Source: Phycisphaerae bacterium (lineage in GTDB: Bacteria > Planctomycetota > Phycisphaerae > UBA1845). Taken from it: DNA of 35,361 nt. Below are positions 1 to 7,421 of the stretch, one piece after another. A program made the position numbers and the translations under genes. The stretch is taken from contig JAJDDQ010000069.1 in the NCBI GenBank assembly GCA_029260215.1, positions 1-35,361 on the forward strand. The letters run 5' to 3'. Position 1 is the stretch's first letter. Each line of letters starts with the position of its first letter. The notes under the pieces were generated by a model. It was not told the DNA's origin. It ran no database searches and was given only the letters and a program-made list of their open reading frames with translations.

Positions 1-644
1 CTTCATCACGTCTCCCGCTTTATCAACATGCTCTTGTCCCCTCCACGTTTCCGCTTCAGGTAAGCTGATTCATTTCGGAGCATCATCCTGAACTCCGGCT
101 GACTATGTCAGCAATTCCTACAACGCATTTCACGGCGCACCGTCTCCGGGCACGCAGCTCTACGGATCAGCAGACATGACGGCTGGTGAGGCTCGTCCCC
201 TTGGCGGTTGGTGGCCGCTTTTCGGAAGCTGCTGCCCATCTCAATAACGCCGGATACGCGTTAGCGTAAACGACAGCCGCGAAACGGTGTTTCGCTGAAC
301 GGAGACTAGCGCATTTCTAAAACGATGTCATCACATTCCATACGTCCCTGAGCAGCGCGCCCCAGTGGTACCAGGCGCCGGCGGAAACCGCCGCGTGACT
401 GCGATGGGACGCTGTTTTACTTGCCGAAAAAATCGTGCTAGGTTCGAAGGTACATGGAGGCGAGCAGTGCCAAACTTGAGACACTTCACCGAGTCGGAAT
501 GTCAGCACGCATGAGTGCCGTTCAGGCCTATACGTTAGTTGGCCATAAGTGACCGTCGGTAGCACAGCTCTCTTGCGCGGTGCTGTCTCGCCCCGATTTC
601 GATGAACTAGGCCTGCAGGATTACCGGTCTGCACAAGCCAAAGA
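1..644. other. Left-end stretch with no supportable gene
   Basis: I see no convincing gene here. The only suggestive reading is a plus-strand frame from about 92 to 241, rich in Tyr, Gly and Trp. It follows a stop at 89-91, has no start or ribosome binding site, and could be a gene remnant. Two small inverted repeats are visible: GCGAAAC/GTTTCGC around a 3-base loop at 279-295 and CGGCGG/CCGCCG around AAA at 379-393. The stretch lies downstream of the partition genes and may be inside the integrative element. Confidence 0.4.
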
Positions 645-1124
645 TTATGTAGCTTCCGACTGGGCCACCCTGTCAGACTTATCGCGAAACGCTGGTGACA
701 CGCGCATCGCCGCGAGGATCGCGCTCGCCAGTATTCCCTCGAACCGCTCCCTGGCTCCAGTGTTTCCTTTCGCGTTCGACGGGAGCTTGAGCTTTCCGGT
801 CTCTACTAACTCCCGCTCCATCGCTGGTTTGCAATGAGCGGCCGCAGCGAACAGCGCTCGTGCGATATGGCTATGGGTTATCCGCGCTCCGGTGCATCTC
901 CGAACGAGTCCGGTCAACTCCGTCACGGCAGTGTCAAGTTCCTCCGTGAGAACGAATTCGCGTTTCACGTATCTCGCCGATAGTGGTGGCTCTGGGCCTC
1001 GCTCCACCGAGCGCACGTTCCCATCAAGCGATTCTCGCTTCGAGACCGCCCGCGTGACAGCCGATTCGTCGAGCAACCTTGCGAGCGAACTGGAAGGCAC
1101 GGGCTTGTTCAAACTTTTGGCCAT
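645..1124 (-). CDS. Small ParB-like partition protein, probable ribbon-helix-helix
   Basis: Protein of 159 residues encoded directly after parA; its ATG lies 8 bases past the parA stop, so the two are co-transcribed and probably translationally coupled. Residues about 53-97 fit a ribbon-helix-helix DNA-binding fold: a short strand (KREFVLT), a first helix (EELDTAVTELTGLV) and a second helix (SHIARALFAAAA). The first 50 residues are polar and look disordered, a common site for contact with ParA. In ParA-type partition loci a small RHH protein in this position usually binds the centromere and represses the operon. That role is inferred from position and fold; I do not recognise the exact family. 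Confidence 0.6.
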   Translation of the reverse strand: MAKSLNKPVPSSSLARLLDESAVTRAVSKRESLDGNVRSVERGPEPPLSARYVKREFVLTEELDTAVTELTGLVRRCTGARITHSHIARALFAAAAHCKPAMERELVETGKLKLPSNAKGNTGARERFEGILASAILAAMRVSPAFRDKSDRVAQSEAT

Positions 1125-1132
1125 GGATAGTC

Positions 1133-2020
1133 CTATTGGACAACGACCAACTCGTCAGCAGTCACGATCGGCGGGTAGGCGGAGTCGAATTCAAACGGCT
1201 GGAGCTGCCCCTCAAGAAACTTGTCTCGGTTCAGCACCCGGTACTCGACCTCTGTCGCGAGACGGCGGTATTGTTGCGCGACCGGCACCTGGTCGTGTTT
1301 GGCGCACTGAAACAGCGTTCTTCCCTTTCCCGACAACGTGGGGATGATGATGGCCTGCGAGATAGACGTTCGGAATCTACGTCCGGGAAGGACCCGGTTC
1401 ACCAGCTCATCGAGTTCGTACCTCAGCCGTCTTGCCCGGCCATCGACATTCGTGAACACGACACCAAGAATTTCCAATTCCGGGTTCCGATGATTTCGAA
1501 CATCAGCGATGTCGTTGAATGCCTCGGTGAGACCGCCGAGGGACAACGGATGAGGAAACGCGGATAGAAGGAACCACTCAGACGCGGCATACGCTGCGAC
1601 TGTTGTCGTGGCCGCCGCCGTTGGAGGCGTATCAAGGAAGATGAAATCGTACTGACTCCGACCCATGGCGAGGGCTCGATCAAGAATGCGAGTCTTATCC
1701 ACAAACTTCGATAGCAGCGAATCGAGTTCCGAGAGTTGCGGTCGGGATGGGATGAGATGCACTCCTGCCGGCATTCCCTCCTCGATAACCAATCCGCCGA
1801 GCATTTCGTCGGTCGTGAGCAGCTCAAGCGCCCCGGCAAAGCTGTTCTCGGGGACGCCAAGATGGCGCGTTGCACCCGCGGCTGGGTCGAGATCGATGAT
1901 GAGACACTGGTAACCGCGAAGGCCCAACGCCGCTGCGATGTGCACAGTGTTGGTCGTCTTGCCAACGCCTCCTTTCTGATTACCCACGGCTATCACGATC
2001 CCAAGTGTCATCTTCACCAT
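1133..2020 (-). CDS. parA: ParA-family partition ATPase
   Basis: ParA/Soj-type P-loop ATPase of 295 residues, which would move or position the element by ATP-dependent binding to DNA together with a centromere-binding partner. The deviant Walker A motif KGGVGKTT is at residues 16-23. A LIIDLDPAAGAT segment follows (ParA motif) and FIFLDTPP is the Walker B/switch region. The chosen ATG (2018-2020) has GGAGG four bases upstream; a second ATG three codons in is possible. There is no long N-terminal HTH domain, so this is the short ParA type, which usually relies on its partner for autoregulation. It is divergent from the Rep-like gene, as in plasmid maintenance modules. Such ParAs also occur on integrative elements. 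Confidence 0.9.
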   Translation of the reverse strand: MVKMTLGIVIAVGNQKGGVGKTTNTVHIAAALGLRGYQCLIIDLDPAAGATRHLGVPENSFAGALELLTTDEMLGGLVIEEGMPAGVHLIPSRPQLSELDSLLSKFVDKTRILDRALAMGRSQYDFIFLDTPPTAAATTTVAAYAASEWFLLSAFPHPLSLGGLTEAFNDIADVRNHRNPELEILGVVFTNVDGRARRLRYELDELVNRVLPGRRFRTSISQAIIIPTLSGKGRTLFQCAKHDQVPVAQQYRRLATEVEYRVLNRDKFLEGQLQPFEFDSAYPPIVTADELVVVQ

Positions 2021-2551
2021 TTCGCCTCCAATCTTACTCTTACCGCATGCCGGCGTGCAGAAACGCTCACCGCCATTTTTGATCAGCGTCGATGACGCCG
2101 GTGGTCGTCATGATTTTTCTTGTAACCCACAACCGTTTGGAAGCGCAATAGATAATCCAACAACGCTTGACAGTCGCGTGAGGTGACGATGCGGTGTACC
2201 CGAGTTCGCGATCGCACGAACGCATGCATGCCCGCATGCCGTCGCCAAGAACTCCGCTTGTGCGAAGGCGGCTGGCTGATCTACGTTTGGTCTGCTGCTG
2301 CGACGTTTGGCTCGATTCCACCGTCGCAACTCCGTGCGTGTTTGAAGATGTTTGTGACGGCGTTGGAGCGACCGGATGCCCTGGCCGCTCCGCCTGGAGA
2401 ATTGGATCGGCAATCGTGAGGCCGATACGGAAGATCTATGCAAGTCTTTTCGTAGCGCATCTCGACGGCTTCGTCAATTCTTTGTTGATGGGCTTCATCT
2501 CGACGCCAATCAAGAACGCCTCCCAAACACCATTTGAAAATGGGAGGGAAG
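2021..2551. other. Divergent parA/rep intergenic region, candidate origin and partition site
   Basis: A 530-base gap between the divergent ParA and Rep-like genes. In plasmid-like modules this is where the origin, operators and centromere often lie. It holds a cluster of GCATGC palindromes (listed separately) and an ATGACG/CGTCAT inverted repeat at 2092-2111 followed by a short T-run, which could be an attenuator or terminator on the plus strand. I found no regular iteron array, no DnaA-box cluster and no strong sigma70 promoter. The origin role is inference from position. Confidence 0.35.
2045..2239. repeat. GCATGC palindrome cluster
   Basis: GCATGC occurs at 2045-2050 (inside the imperfect palindrome GCATGCCGGCGTGC, 2045-2058), at 2222-2227, overlapping at 2226-2231, and at 2234-2239. 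Three copies fall in 18 bases. Short palindromes packed between divergent partition and replication genes are good candidates for binding sites of the RHH-like partition protein or of the Rep-like protein. Confidence 0.4.
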
Positions 2552-3751
2552 ATGAGAGAAAATTTGCGGAAGCGGTTCCCGGATGCAGAGATCGCGAGAA
2601 AACCTGACGGGGGATTCTGTTTTGTGAAAGCCAAGATGCTCTTGGCGGCCTGGGTGGCCTTTAGAGCATCGAATATTGAGCTGCGAGACCTCCGGGTATG
2701 GTTCGGATGTTTTGAGCTCGTGTCGCGCCGCTGTCGCCTCAGAAAGGGCAGAACAGCTCGCTTCACAGCCTACGAATTGACCGAAATCACCGGAATGGCC
2801 CGTGAGCGTGATGTTCGGTCGTCGATTCGGCGTTTGGAACGGGTCGGCTTGATTAACTGGTCCGAATCGAATCTTAAATTCGATGAACGTCTCGCAATCC
2901 AACTCTCACCCGATGCTTCGATCTTGGAGGACCTTCTCAACACGGTGTGCAATTCAGCTAGGCGCGTACCTGTTCCACGAAGAACACTCGGCTTCCTCGC
3001 CCGTACGAAGCGGCGGTCCGTCGTGGCCGTGAGCATGGCGTTGATGTTACGGTGCCTCTACTACCGAGAGAGATCCTGTGTCTCATGGGGCACCTGCAAG
3101 GCATCATGGATTGCAGACGTATTCAAGATAAACCTTCGAACCGTTAAGTCAGCCCGACGTGAACTGATCGACTTCGGATGGGTCGTACCGCAAACGGCGT
3201 CTCAGTTTCGGCTAAATCGTCACGGCATGATCCTCACGCTCAATCTCAACTGGGATAGGCCGCGCGCGAAATCACCACCACGTCGCGGCCTCCATGCGCA
3301 CGGATCGCCACCCCCAATAAGGAACACTAAACTTCTTACGAATAGTAACAACCATGAACCGGCCAAACGCCGACCGAATGGTTTTGAATCAAACAACGCC
3401 GGTAGACCCGTCTTGCGGCGAGTCGTAATGGAAGACCTCGTGAATACAGAACGCCTTCAAGAACTCCACGACCGGGCGGTCAGCCGACGAGTAGTAACGG
3501 CGACACCTTGTGATCGTTTACGGTTCTTTGCGGCGGCTGAACACGCAAGACGAGTCGGGAAAACCAATCCCTGTGGACTCTTCGCTTCAATCGTCCGGGG
3601 TAAGCGCTGGGAACTGATAAGTAATCTCGATGAGGATATCGCGCTACTCAGAATCAAGCGATTTGACGACGGTCGTCGTGGCGACGGCGCTCGCCACGAA
3701 TTGCTCTTAAGAACCATGGAGCGAGCGCGTGTTTGCCAAGAATCTGCATAG
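2552..3751 (+). CDS. Putative replication initiator-like protein with two winged-helix segments
   Basis: Basic protein of 399 residues, tentatively the replication or regulatory protein of the integrated element. Two helix-turn-helix/winged-helix-like segments are visible: residues about 70-104 (FTAYELTEITGM, then SSIRRLERVGLI) and about 176-212 (KASWIADVFKINLRTVKSAR, then ELIDFGWVV). Tandem winged helices are the design of many plasmid initiators. A linker rich in Arg, Pro and Asn follows, then a basic C-terminal part. The start at 2552 is preferred because GGGAGGG lies just upstream; ATG 2540 and TTG 2534 are in-frame alternatives. It is divergent from parA and convergent with the integrase. 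I do not recognise the exact family; a transcription factor of the element is the main alternative. Confidence 0.55.
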   Translation: MRENLRKRFPDAEIARKPDGGFCFVKAKMLLAAWVAFRASNIELRDLRVWFGCFELVSRRCRLRKGRTARFTAYELTEITGMARERDVRSSIRRLERVGLINWSESNLKFDERLAIQLSPDASILEDLLNTVCNSARRVPVPRRTLGFLARTKRRSVVAVSMALMLRCLYYRERSCVSWGTCKASWIADVFKINLRTVKSARRELIDFGWVVPQTASQFRLNRHGMILTLNLNWDRPRAKSPPRRGLHAHGSPPPIRNTKLLTNSNNHEPAKRRPNGFESNNAGRPVLRRVVMEDLVNTERLQELHDRAVSRRVVTATPCDRLRFFAAAEHARRVGKTNPCGLFASIVRGKRWELISNLDEDIALLRIKRFDDGRRGDGARHELLLRTMERARVCQESA

Positions 3752-3804
3752 GCTTCCGTACAAACTCGGCGATTCCCGGTGTACGCGAACAGCGAGTGAC
3801 GGTT

Positions 3805-3840
3805 CGGCGTTCGCCTACCCAGGCGGATTGGCGAACGCCG
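3805..3840. terminator. Perfect 11-bp inverted repeat between convergent genes
   Basis: CGGCGTTCGCC (3805-3815) and its exact complement (3830-3840) flank a 14-base loop, between the convergent ends of the Rep-like gene (3751) and the integrase (3876). The position suggests a bidirectional terminator. There is no T-run on either side, so a protein-binding site is also possible. Confidence 0.5.
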
Positions 3841-3875
3841 CACAGCTCGATCATGCTGGTACCGTCACATGCAAC

Positions 3876-5063
3876 CTAACCGACCTCAGCCATGACGTCA
3901 GCCGCCTTCCCGCGGTCGACTTCGGCATAGACTTCGGTCGTGGAAGGAGACGTGTGGCCGAGGACGACCCGGGCAGCTTCAATCCCGTATTGCTCGCGAA
4001 GCAGCGTCGCAGCATTGTGTCGTAGGCGGTTCGGCCCCCAGGGAGCAATACTCAGCCTGCGACACGACTTGTAGATCGCATTGTGGTAGCTGGTGCGCGT
4101 GTAGCGTATGCCCACACGGGAGGACACGGTGATCTTCAAATCGGCACACGCCCTGATTCTCGGATCCTTCGACTCCCGCCGCCGCTTCCGCTTGTGTTCC
4201 AACATGGCCTCCTGAGGGCTGAACAAGTACGTTTTGCCATCGCGCAATAGGAACGGCTTGATGATCACCTGTGCTTGCGGTCCAACGAAAACGCGTCGTT
4301 CAATGCCGTGGTGCTCCGTCTTGTGGGATCTTGGCCGATAAAGCCACGTCGAGTTGGATCGATCGATGTCGCATGGCCGCATGAGGATGACCTCGCCGGG
4401 TCGCATGCCAGTCAGCAATTGGAGTTCGATCATGGCACGGACTTGTTCTGAAACATCCATCGTCACCGCGTCAATATGCTTGCGCGGAACCGGCTGCACG
4501 TCGGCGTAGTCCTTGGCGGTGGTACGTCCCTTCTTCAGTGGTGCAACAGCCTGCAGGGCTTGTAAAGTTTGCGGTTCGACCAAATCGTTTTCGACGCCCC
4601 ACTTGAAGACTCGTCGGATGCGGTTGATCCGTGCGTTGATGACTCGCCGTGACAGCCCGCTACCGATCATCGCATCTCGTGCCCCCTTGAGTTCGGTCGG
4701 ACCGAAGCGTGCGACACGAGTCATCTTGTAGAGCGCTCCCAAGGGTCGTACGGCATCCTTGATGTTGTTGACTTCACCGGTAGGCGCTCCATTTCTGCGG
4801 TAGTACCCGTCGGCGAACTCGAAATACGCTACGATGAGCTCATTGATCCTGAGTTCGTCAAGAGGGACTGCGTCCTGGCAGACCGTGATTGTCACCTCGT
4901 CTCGCGTTGCGAGCCAGCGTGAAATGACCTGTTCGTACTTCGTCTTGCTTTCCGTGGACCCGTACCTGCCGAGGTACACGTCGCGGCTGTCGATCGTTAC
5001 GACGGCCTGTCCGGAGGCTTTGTGACAGCAGTAGCTCGGAAGTTTGTGCTTCAGTCGGGGCAT
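3876..5063 (-). CDS. int: Tyrosine recombinase (integrase) of a tRNA-targeted element
   Basis: Site-specific tyrosine recombinase of 395 residues that would integrate and excise the element at the neighbouring tRNA-Gly gene. The ATG at 5061-5063 has AAGGAG six bases upstream; an extension to 5147 would read into the tRNA-proximal spacer and is rejected. Catalytic-domain signs are TGMRPGEV (first Arg, R221), SHKTEHHG (likely Lys region), NRLRHNAAT (R348, H349), LGH (H370) and TEVYAEV (nucleophile Y379). The first position of the usual HxLRH box is Asn (N345); I recall this NRLRH form from planctomycete integrases, so it is probably a lineage trait, not inactivation. The N-terminal part has the expected arm-binding (YCCHKASGQAVV) and SAM-like core-binding regions. 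The gene starts about 120 bases from the tRNA 3' end, as expected of an integrase beside its attachment site. Confidence 0.9.
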   Translation of the reverse strand: MPRLKHKLPSYCCHKASGQAVVTIDSRDVYLGRYGSTESKTKYEQVISRWLATRDEVTITVCQDAVPLDELRINELIVAYFEFADGYYRRNGAPTGEVNNIKDAVRPLGALYKMTRVARFGPTELKGARDAMIGSGLSRRVINARINRIRRVFKWGVENDLVEPQTLQALQAVAPLKKGRTTAKDYADVQPVPRKHIDAVTMDVSEQVRAMIELQLLTGMRPGEVILMRPCDIDRSNSTWLYRPRSHKTEHHGIERRVFVGPQAQVIIKPFLLRDGKTYLFSPQEAMLEHKRKRRRESKDPRIRACADLKITVSSRVGIRYTRTSYHNAIYKSCRRLSIAPWGPNRLRHNAATLLREQYGIEAARVVLGHTSPSTTEVYAEVDRGKAADVMAEVG

Positions 5064-5089
5064 CAGCGACTCCTTTCGTCCGTACAAAA

Positions 5090-5101
5090 CCGTATATACG
5101 G
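5090..5101. promoter_or_regulatory. 12-bp perfect palindrome upstream of the integrase
   Basis: CCGTATATACGG is a perfect palindrome 27 bases upstream of the integrase start. Its AT centre could overlap a promoter -10 box, so it is a candidate operator controlling integrase expression. No cognate repressor can be named. Confidence 0.35.
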
Positions 5102-5182
5102 CGTTGGTAAGGACTTCTGGGCCGCTCAGCCCCACGAGGGCTGGCACGCTAAGTAGCGTTCGGCAAACAAGTTATGTTCACA

Positions 5183-5253
<71 letters not shown>

Positions 5254-5263
5254 AAACGCGGTT

Positions 5264-5297
5264 TTGCACTACAAATCTTGGATTCCTTGCACTACAA
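5264..5297. repeat. Direct repeat in the tRNA-Gly leader
   Basis: TTGCACTACAA occurs at 5264-5274 and again at 5287-5297, a 23-base period, directly upstream of the tRNA on the minus strand. It may lie in the tRNA promoter region or be a trace of rearrangement. Function unknown. Confidence 0.4.
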
Positions 5298-5365
5298 TTC
5301 GTCAGGAAAGCCCGCGTCGGGCGGTGCTCTCCAATACCGAAGGATTGTACCACGGACGATTTCGC

Positions 5366-5530
5366 GTGGCAAAACACCGAAACAGACGAACTCCCAAGCT
5401 CCGCTTTTCGACGCTTCGCGGCATCGGTTGGCACGTCACCTTCCGAGACCCCGCCAGCGGGATTCCTCCAAAACACCGCTTCGGCATCCGCGAGCAGAGC
5501 CGCGAGCCCGAGGCTCGCGTGGCCTATCTC
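5366..5530 (+). pseudogene. Truncated N-terminal fragment of a basic conserved-looking protein
   Basis: From GTG 5366 the frame encodes about 55 residues with strongly coding-like sequence (GIGWHVTFRDPASGIPPKHR, then EPEARVAYLA) and ends in a stop soon after. The pattern of a basic N terminus followed by WHVTFRDP and KHRFG suggests the start of a longer DNA-binding or integrase-associated protein, but I cannot name the family. Its homology-like part ends where the minus-strand glyoxalase-like fragment begins, so both genes seem to have lost their 3' parts at one junction near 5528. Confidence 0.4.
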
Positions 5531-5638
5531 GCCCGTGGTGAGTACGCGTGAGTAGAAGCGCACTTCACGTTCGTGTTCGGGAACGGCGATGTCGGCACTG
5601 AGGATTCCGCCGACGCGTGGGAAAAAGGCGTCACTCAT
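5528..5638 (-). pseudogene. Truncated VOC (glyoxalase-like) protein, N-terminal fragment
   Basis: The first 37 codons from ATG 5638 read like the start of a vicinal-oxygen-chelate protein: ILSADIAVPEHEREVRFYSR is the opening beta-strand and helix of such proteins. A plausible Shine-Dalgarno (AGGA) lies upstream. After TTGE the family-like sequence stops and the frame continues into unrelated sequence and across the tRNA gene. I read it as a gene truncated at a rearrangement junction near 5528. It retains no complete metal-binding fold. Confidence 0.5.
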
Positions 5639-5668
5639 GGTTCGCGTCCTGGATGAGAAGTCTTTTCA

Positions 5669-5890
5669 CTATGCGCGTTTCGTAAAGAGCCGGCATTGGA
5701 CCGGAAGCTCCACCGGCGCGTCAAGTGGCAACCGCTTTTTCGTGTCGAGCTCGAAGGTGCCGTACGGGTAGACGTGGCTGTGGATGAGCGGAGTCAGCGC
5801 TCGGGAATCGTCGTCCGCCAGCGCTTGATCGATCAGCCAAACGAGGCGATGCACAAAGTAGGCGGCGCCCAGTATCAGTCAGAATAGGCG
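5669..5890 (-). pseudogene. Short coding-like remnant, family not recognised
   Basis: A minus-strand frame with coding-like codon use encodes LILGAAYFVHRLVWLIDQAL followed by a hydrophilic part containing HVYPYGTFELD and KKRLPLD, then a stop at 5669. A GTG at 5854 is the only start and it has no ribosome binding site. An in-frame TGA precedes the hydrophobic stretch. It is probably a fragment of a larger gene; no function can be given. Confidence 0.3.
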
Positions 5891-6084
5891 GCGAAGGTTC
5901 CTCGCGGGTCGAGGCAAACTGAGCGCGGGCTGGGGGGATTCAGATACCAGACCATTTGATGCAAGTCGTTCAATTGCAGCGACTTGCGATTCGATTGCGG
6001 GCCGGATTTCGCATGCCGTCGGGTACTCGCAGCGGACGACGATCAGCCTACTGCGGTTTACAAAACCGAGCCCCAGATTGCGTA

Positions 6085-6267
6085 AGTCAATGCTATTTCA
6101 GCTTTTACGACGATCCGCAAGAGCGTCTTGGGGCGGCGCTTACGCATATCGGAACGACTGATCCCGCTCTCGCCAACTTGCTAGCCATTTGGTCCGGGCT
6201 GCGGCCTCGGGTTCGCAAGGCCTTAGTTGCACTCGCGCGCATGGCCACGCGACAGGAGGATTCTTGA
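6085..6267 (+). pseudogene. C-terminal remnant of an unknown protein
   Basis: The last ~60 codons before the stop at 6267 look coding (YDDPQERLGAALTHI, then DPALANLLAIWSGLRPRVRK and ALVALARMA). The PALxxLLxxWxxLxxxVRxAxVAL pattern resembles the C-terminal tail of small planctomycete proteins that often sit beside recombinases. The upstream part of the frame looks random and no start is supported, so it is called a remnant. Confidence 0.35.
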
Positions 6268-6332
6268 GGCATACTTCGACCGCGCGAATGCGAATCACCG
6301 CGCAAATGCGCGCATTGGTGAGCGTCACTTGG

Positions 6333-6926
6333 TCAGCCTGAACTCGACCCACGTTTATCGAGCAGACCAGAACCAGTGGCTGCACGGATCCAGTCGACCT
6401 GAAGCTCAAACGGGCCGGTTTGCTTGTCGGAAATCAGAAACCCGACGGAGCGGATACTTCGAGCGTTAAGAGGCGGAGCGTCCTCGACTTTCCGGCCGAA
6501 TGAGGTCAATTGGAACTCGGTAAAGGGCAGAAAGACTTCCTGCCAAACACCGGCGCGCGTTTCAAAACGATGACGATACGAACCAGCCCGTACTTCAAGG
6601 TCGGTACGGAGGTTGATCGCGTATTTGTGCCCGTCGCCCTTGATCCGAATGAAGATTCCATCGTAAACTGACAAGTCTCGTTCATTCGGAAGGGACCGCA
6701 CAGATGCGAATCCGCCGTTGTTGTCGAGTGACACGCTTCCGAAGAATCTCAACATACCGTCTTCTGTAACCTCCACGCGACCGTTCGATACACCGCCCAT
6801 AACTCGGTCGTTTACTGTCTCCCACTCACGAGCATCGCTGGGCTTTTCAAATCTGAATAGCATTTCATTACTACCGGCCATCGGAACCACCAATGCAGTT
6901 ATTACCAAGACTTGGGATCGGAGCAT
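6333..6926 (-). CDS. CIA30-family protein, probably exported
   Basis: Protein of 197 residues of the CIA30 (complex I intermediate-associated protein 30) family, a jelly-roll, carbohydrate-binding-like fold. The family opening is clear: FRFEKPSDAREWETVNDRVM followed by GGVSNGRVE. The central YDGIFIRIKGDGHKYAINLR and the C-terminal SIRSVGFLISDKQTGPFELQ strands also match. The start at 6926 is chosen because GAGGTGAG lies eight bases upstream; an upstream TTG at 6944 is unlikely. The hydrophobic segment LRSQVLVITALVVPMAGS suggests a signal peptide. Bacterial CIA30 proteins have no settled function. It is on the same strand as the DUF378, FAS1 and DUF1569 genes, but a strong terminator separates it from DUF378. 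Confidence 0.85.
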   Translation of the reverse strand: MLRSQVLVITALVVPMAGSNEMLFRFEKPSDAREWETVNDRVMGGVSNGRVEVTEDGMLRFFGSVSLDNNGGFASVRSLPNERDLSVYDGIFIRIKGDGHKYAINLRTDLEVRAGSYRHRFETRAGVWQEVFLPFTEFQLTSFGRKVEDAPPLNARSIRSVGFLISDKQTGPFELQVDWIRAATGSGLLDKRGSSSG

Positions 6927-6952
6927 TGGTCTCTCACCTCGCAATCGTTACG

Positions 6953-6965
6953 CGAACCTGGTTCG
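6953..6965. promoter_or_regulatory. Palindrome CGAACC-T-GGTTCG upstream of the CIA30 gene
   Basis: A 13-base perfect palindrome about 27 bases upstream of the CIA30 start codon. It is a candidate operator; the regulator is unknown. Confidence 0.25.
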
Positions 6966-7074
6966 TATTCAGACTCGCTGCAACGTCGAAATTGCCTTCG
7001 AGAATGCAGCCATCGGGATTAAGGGGCGTGGCGCCATCCTATGAAATGTGCGGGCCACATTCTGAAATAAAGGA

Positions 7075-7100
7075 TCCCGCCGGTGTCAGCACCGGCGGGA
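7075..7100 (-). terminator. Strong hairpin terminator after the DUF378 gene
   Basis: Perfect 11-bp stem TCCCGCCGGTG/CACCGGCGGGA with a 4-base loop, 37 bases past the DUF378 stop codon. On the minus strand it is followed by TCCTTTATTTC, a weak T-rich tail, so it fits an intrinsic terminator for this gene. Confidence 0.8.
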
Positions 7101-7136
7101 CTCGTGTTCGAGACGCCCCCCCAAACTGCCATCTCC

Positions 7137-7364
7137 CTACGCCGGCATTATCGCCGGGCTCATCGACCAGCGGCGCTGAATGGCCTTCCACTGCATGGCC
7201 TGGAACAAGCCCGCGAAGCCCACCAGGCTGTACACGATTCGGCTCAGCCCGCTCGCATCGCCAAAGAGTGCCGCAACCAAGTCGAACTGAAACAATCCGA
7301 CCAAACCCCAGTTGGCTGCGCCAACCACTACCAGAATCGCCGCCAAAACATCGAAAGTCTTCAT
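7137..7364 (-). CDS. DUF378 small membrane protein
   Basis: Protein of 75 residues with two membrane helices: residues about 3-25 (VLAAILVVVGAANWGLVGLF) and about 40-62. The motif NWGLVGLFQFDLVAALFG followed by LSRIVYSLVG identifies the DUF378 family of small integral membrane proteins, whose function is unknown. The ATG at 7364 has AGGAGA seven bases upstream; a longer form to 7409 is not supported. It lies 57 bases downstream of the FAS1 gene on the same strand and ends at a strong hairpin, so the two may share a transcript. FAS1 and DUF378 proteins are both often stress- or light-linked in bacteria, but that is association only. Confidence 0.9.
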   Translation of the reverse strand: MKTFDVLAAILVVVGAANWGLVGLFQFDLVAALFGDASGLSRIVYSLVGFAGLFQAMQWKAIQRRWSMSPAIMPA

Positions 7365-7421
7365 CACAGATTCTCCTTTTTCGTTGCGTTGCGTAATTGT
7401 GCCTAACACAGACAGTGTCTC

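Noticed and set aside
92-241. Plus-strand frame rich in Tyr, Gly and Trp near the left end
   Set aside because: It follows a stop codon, has no start or ribosome binding site, and I cannot tie it to a family; kept only as a possible remnant.
580-1913. Several plus-strand open frames opposite the partition genes
   Set aside because: They are antisense to the ParA and RHH-like genes, which have clear motifs and a coupled start; the plus frames have no motifs or ribosome binding sites.
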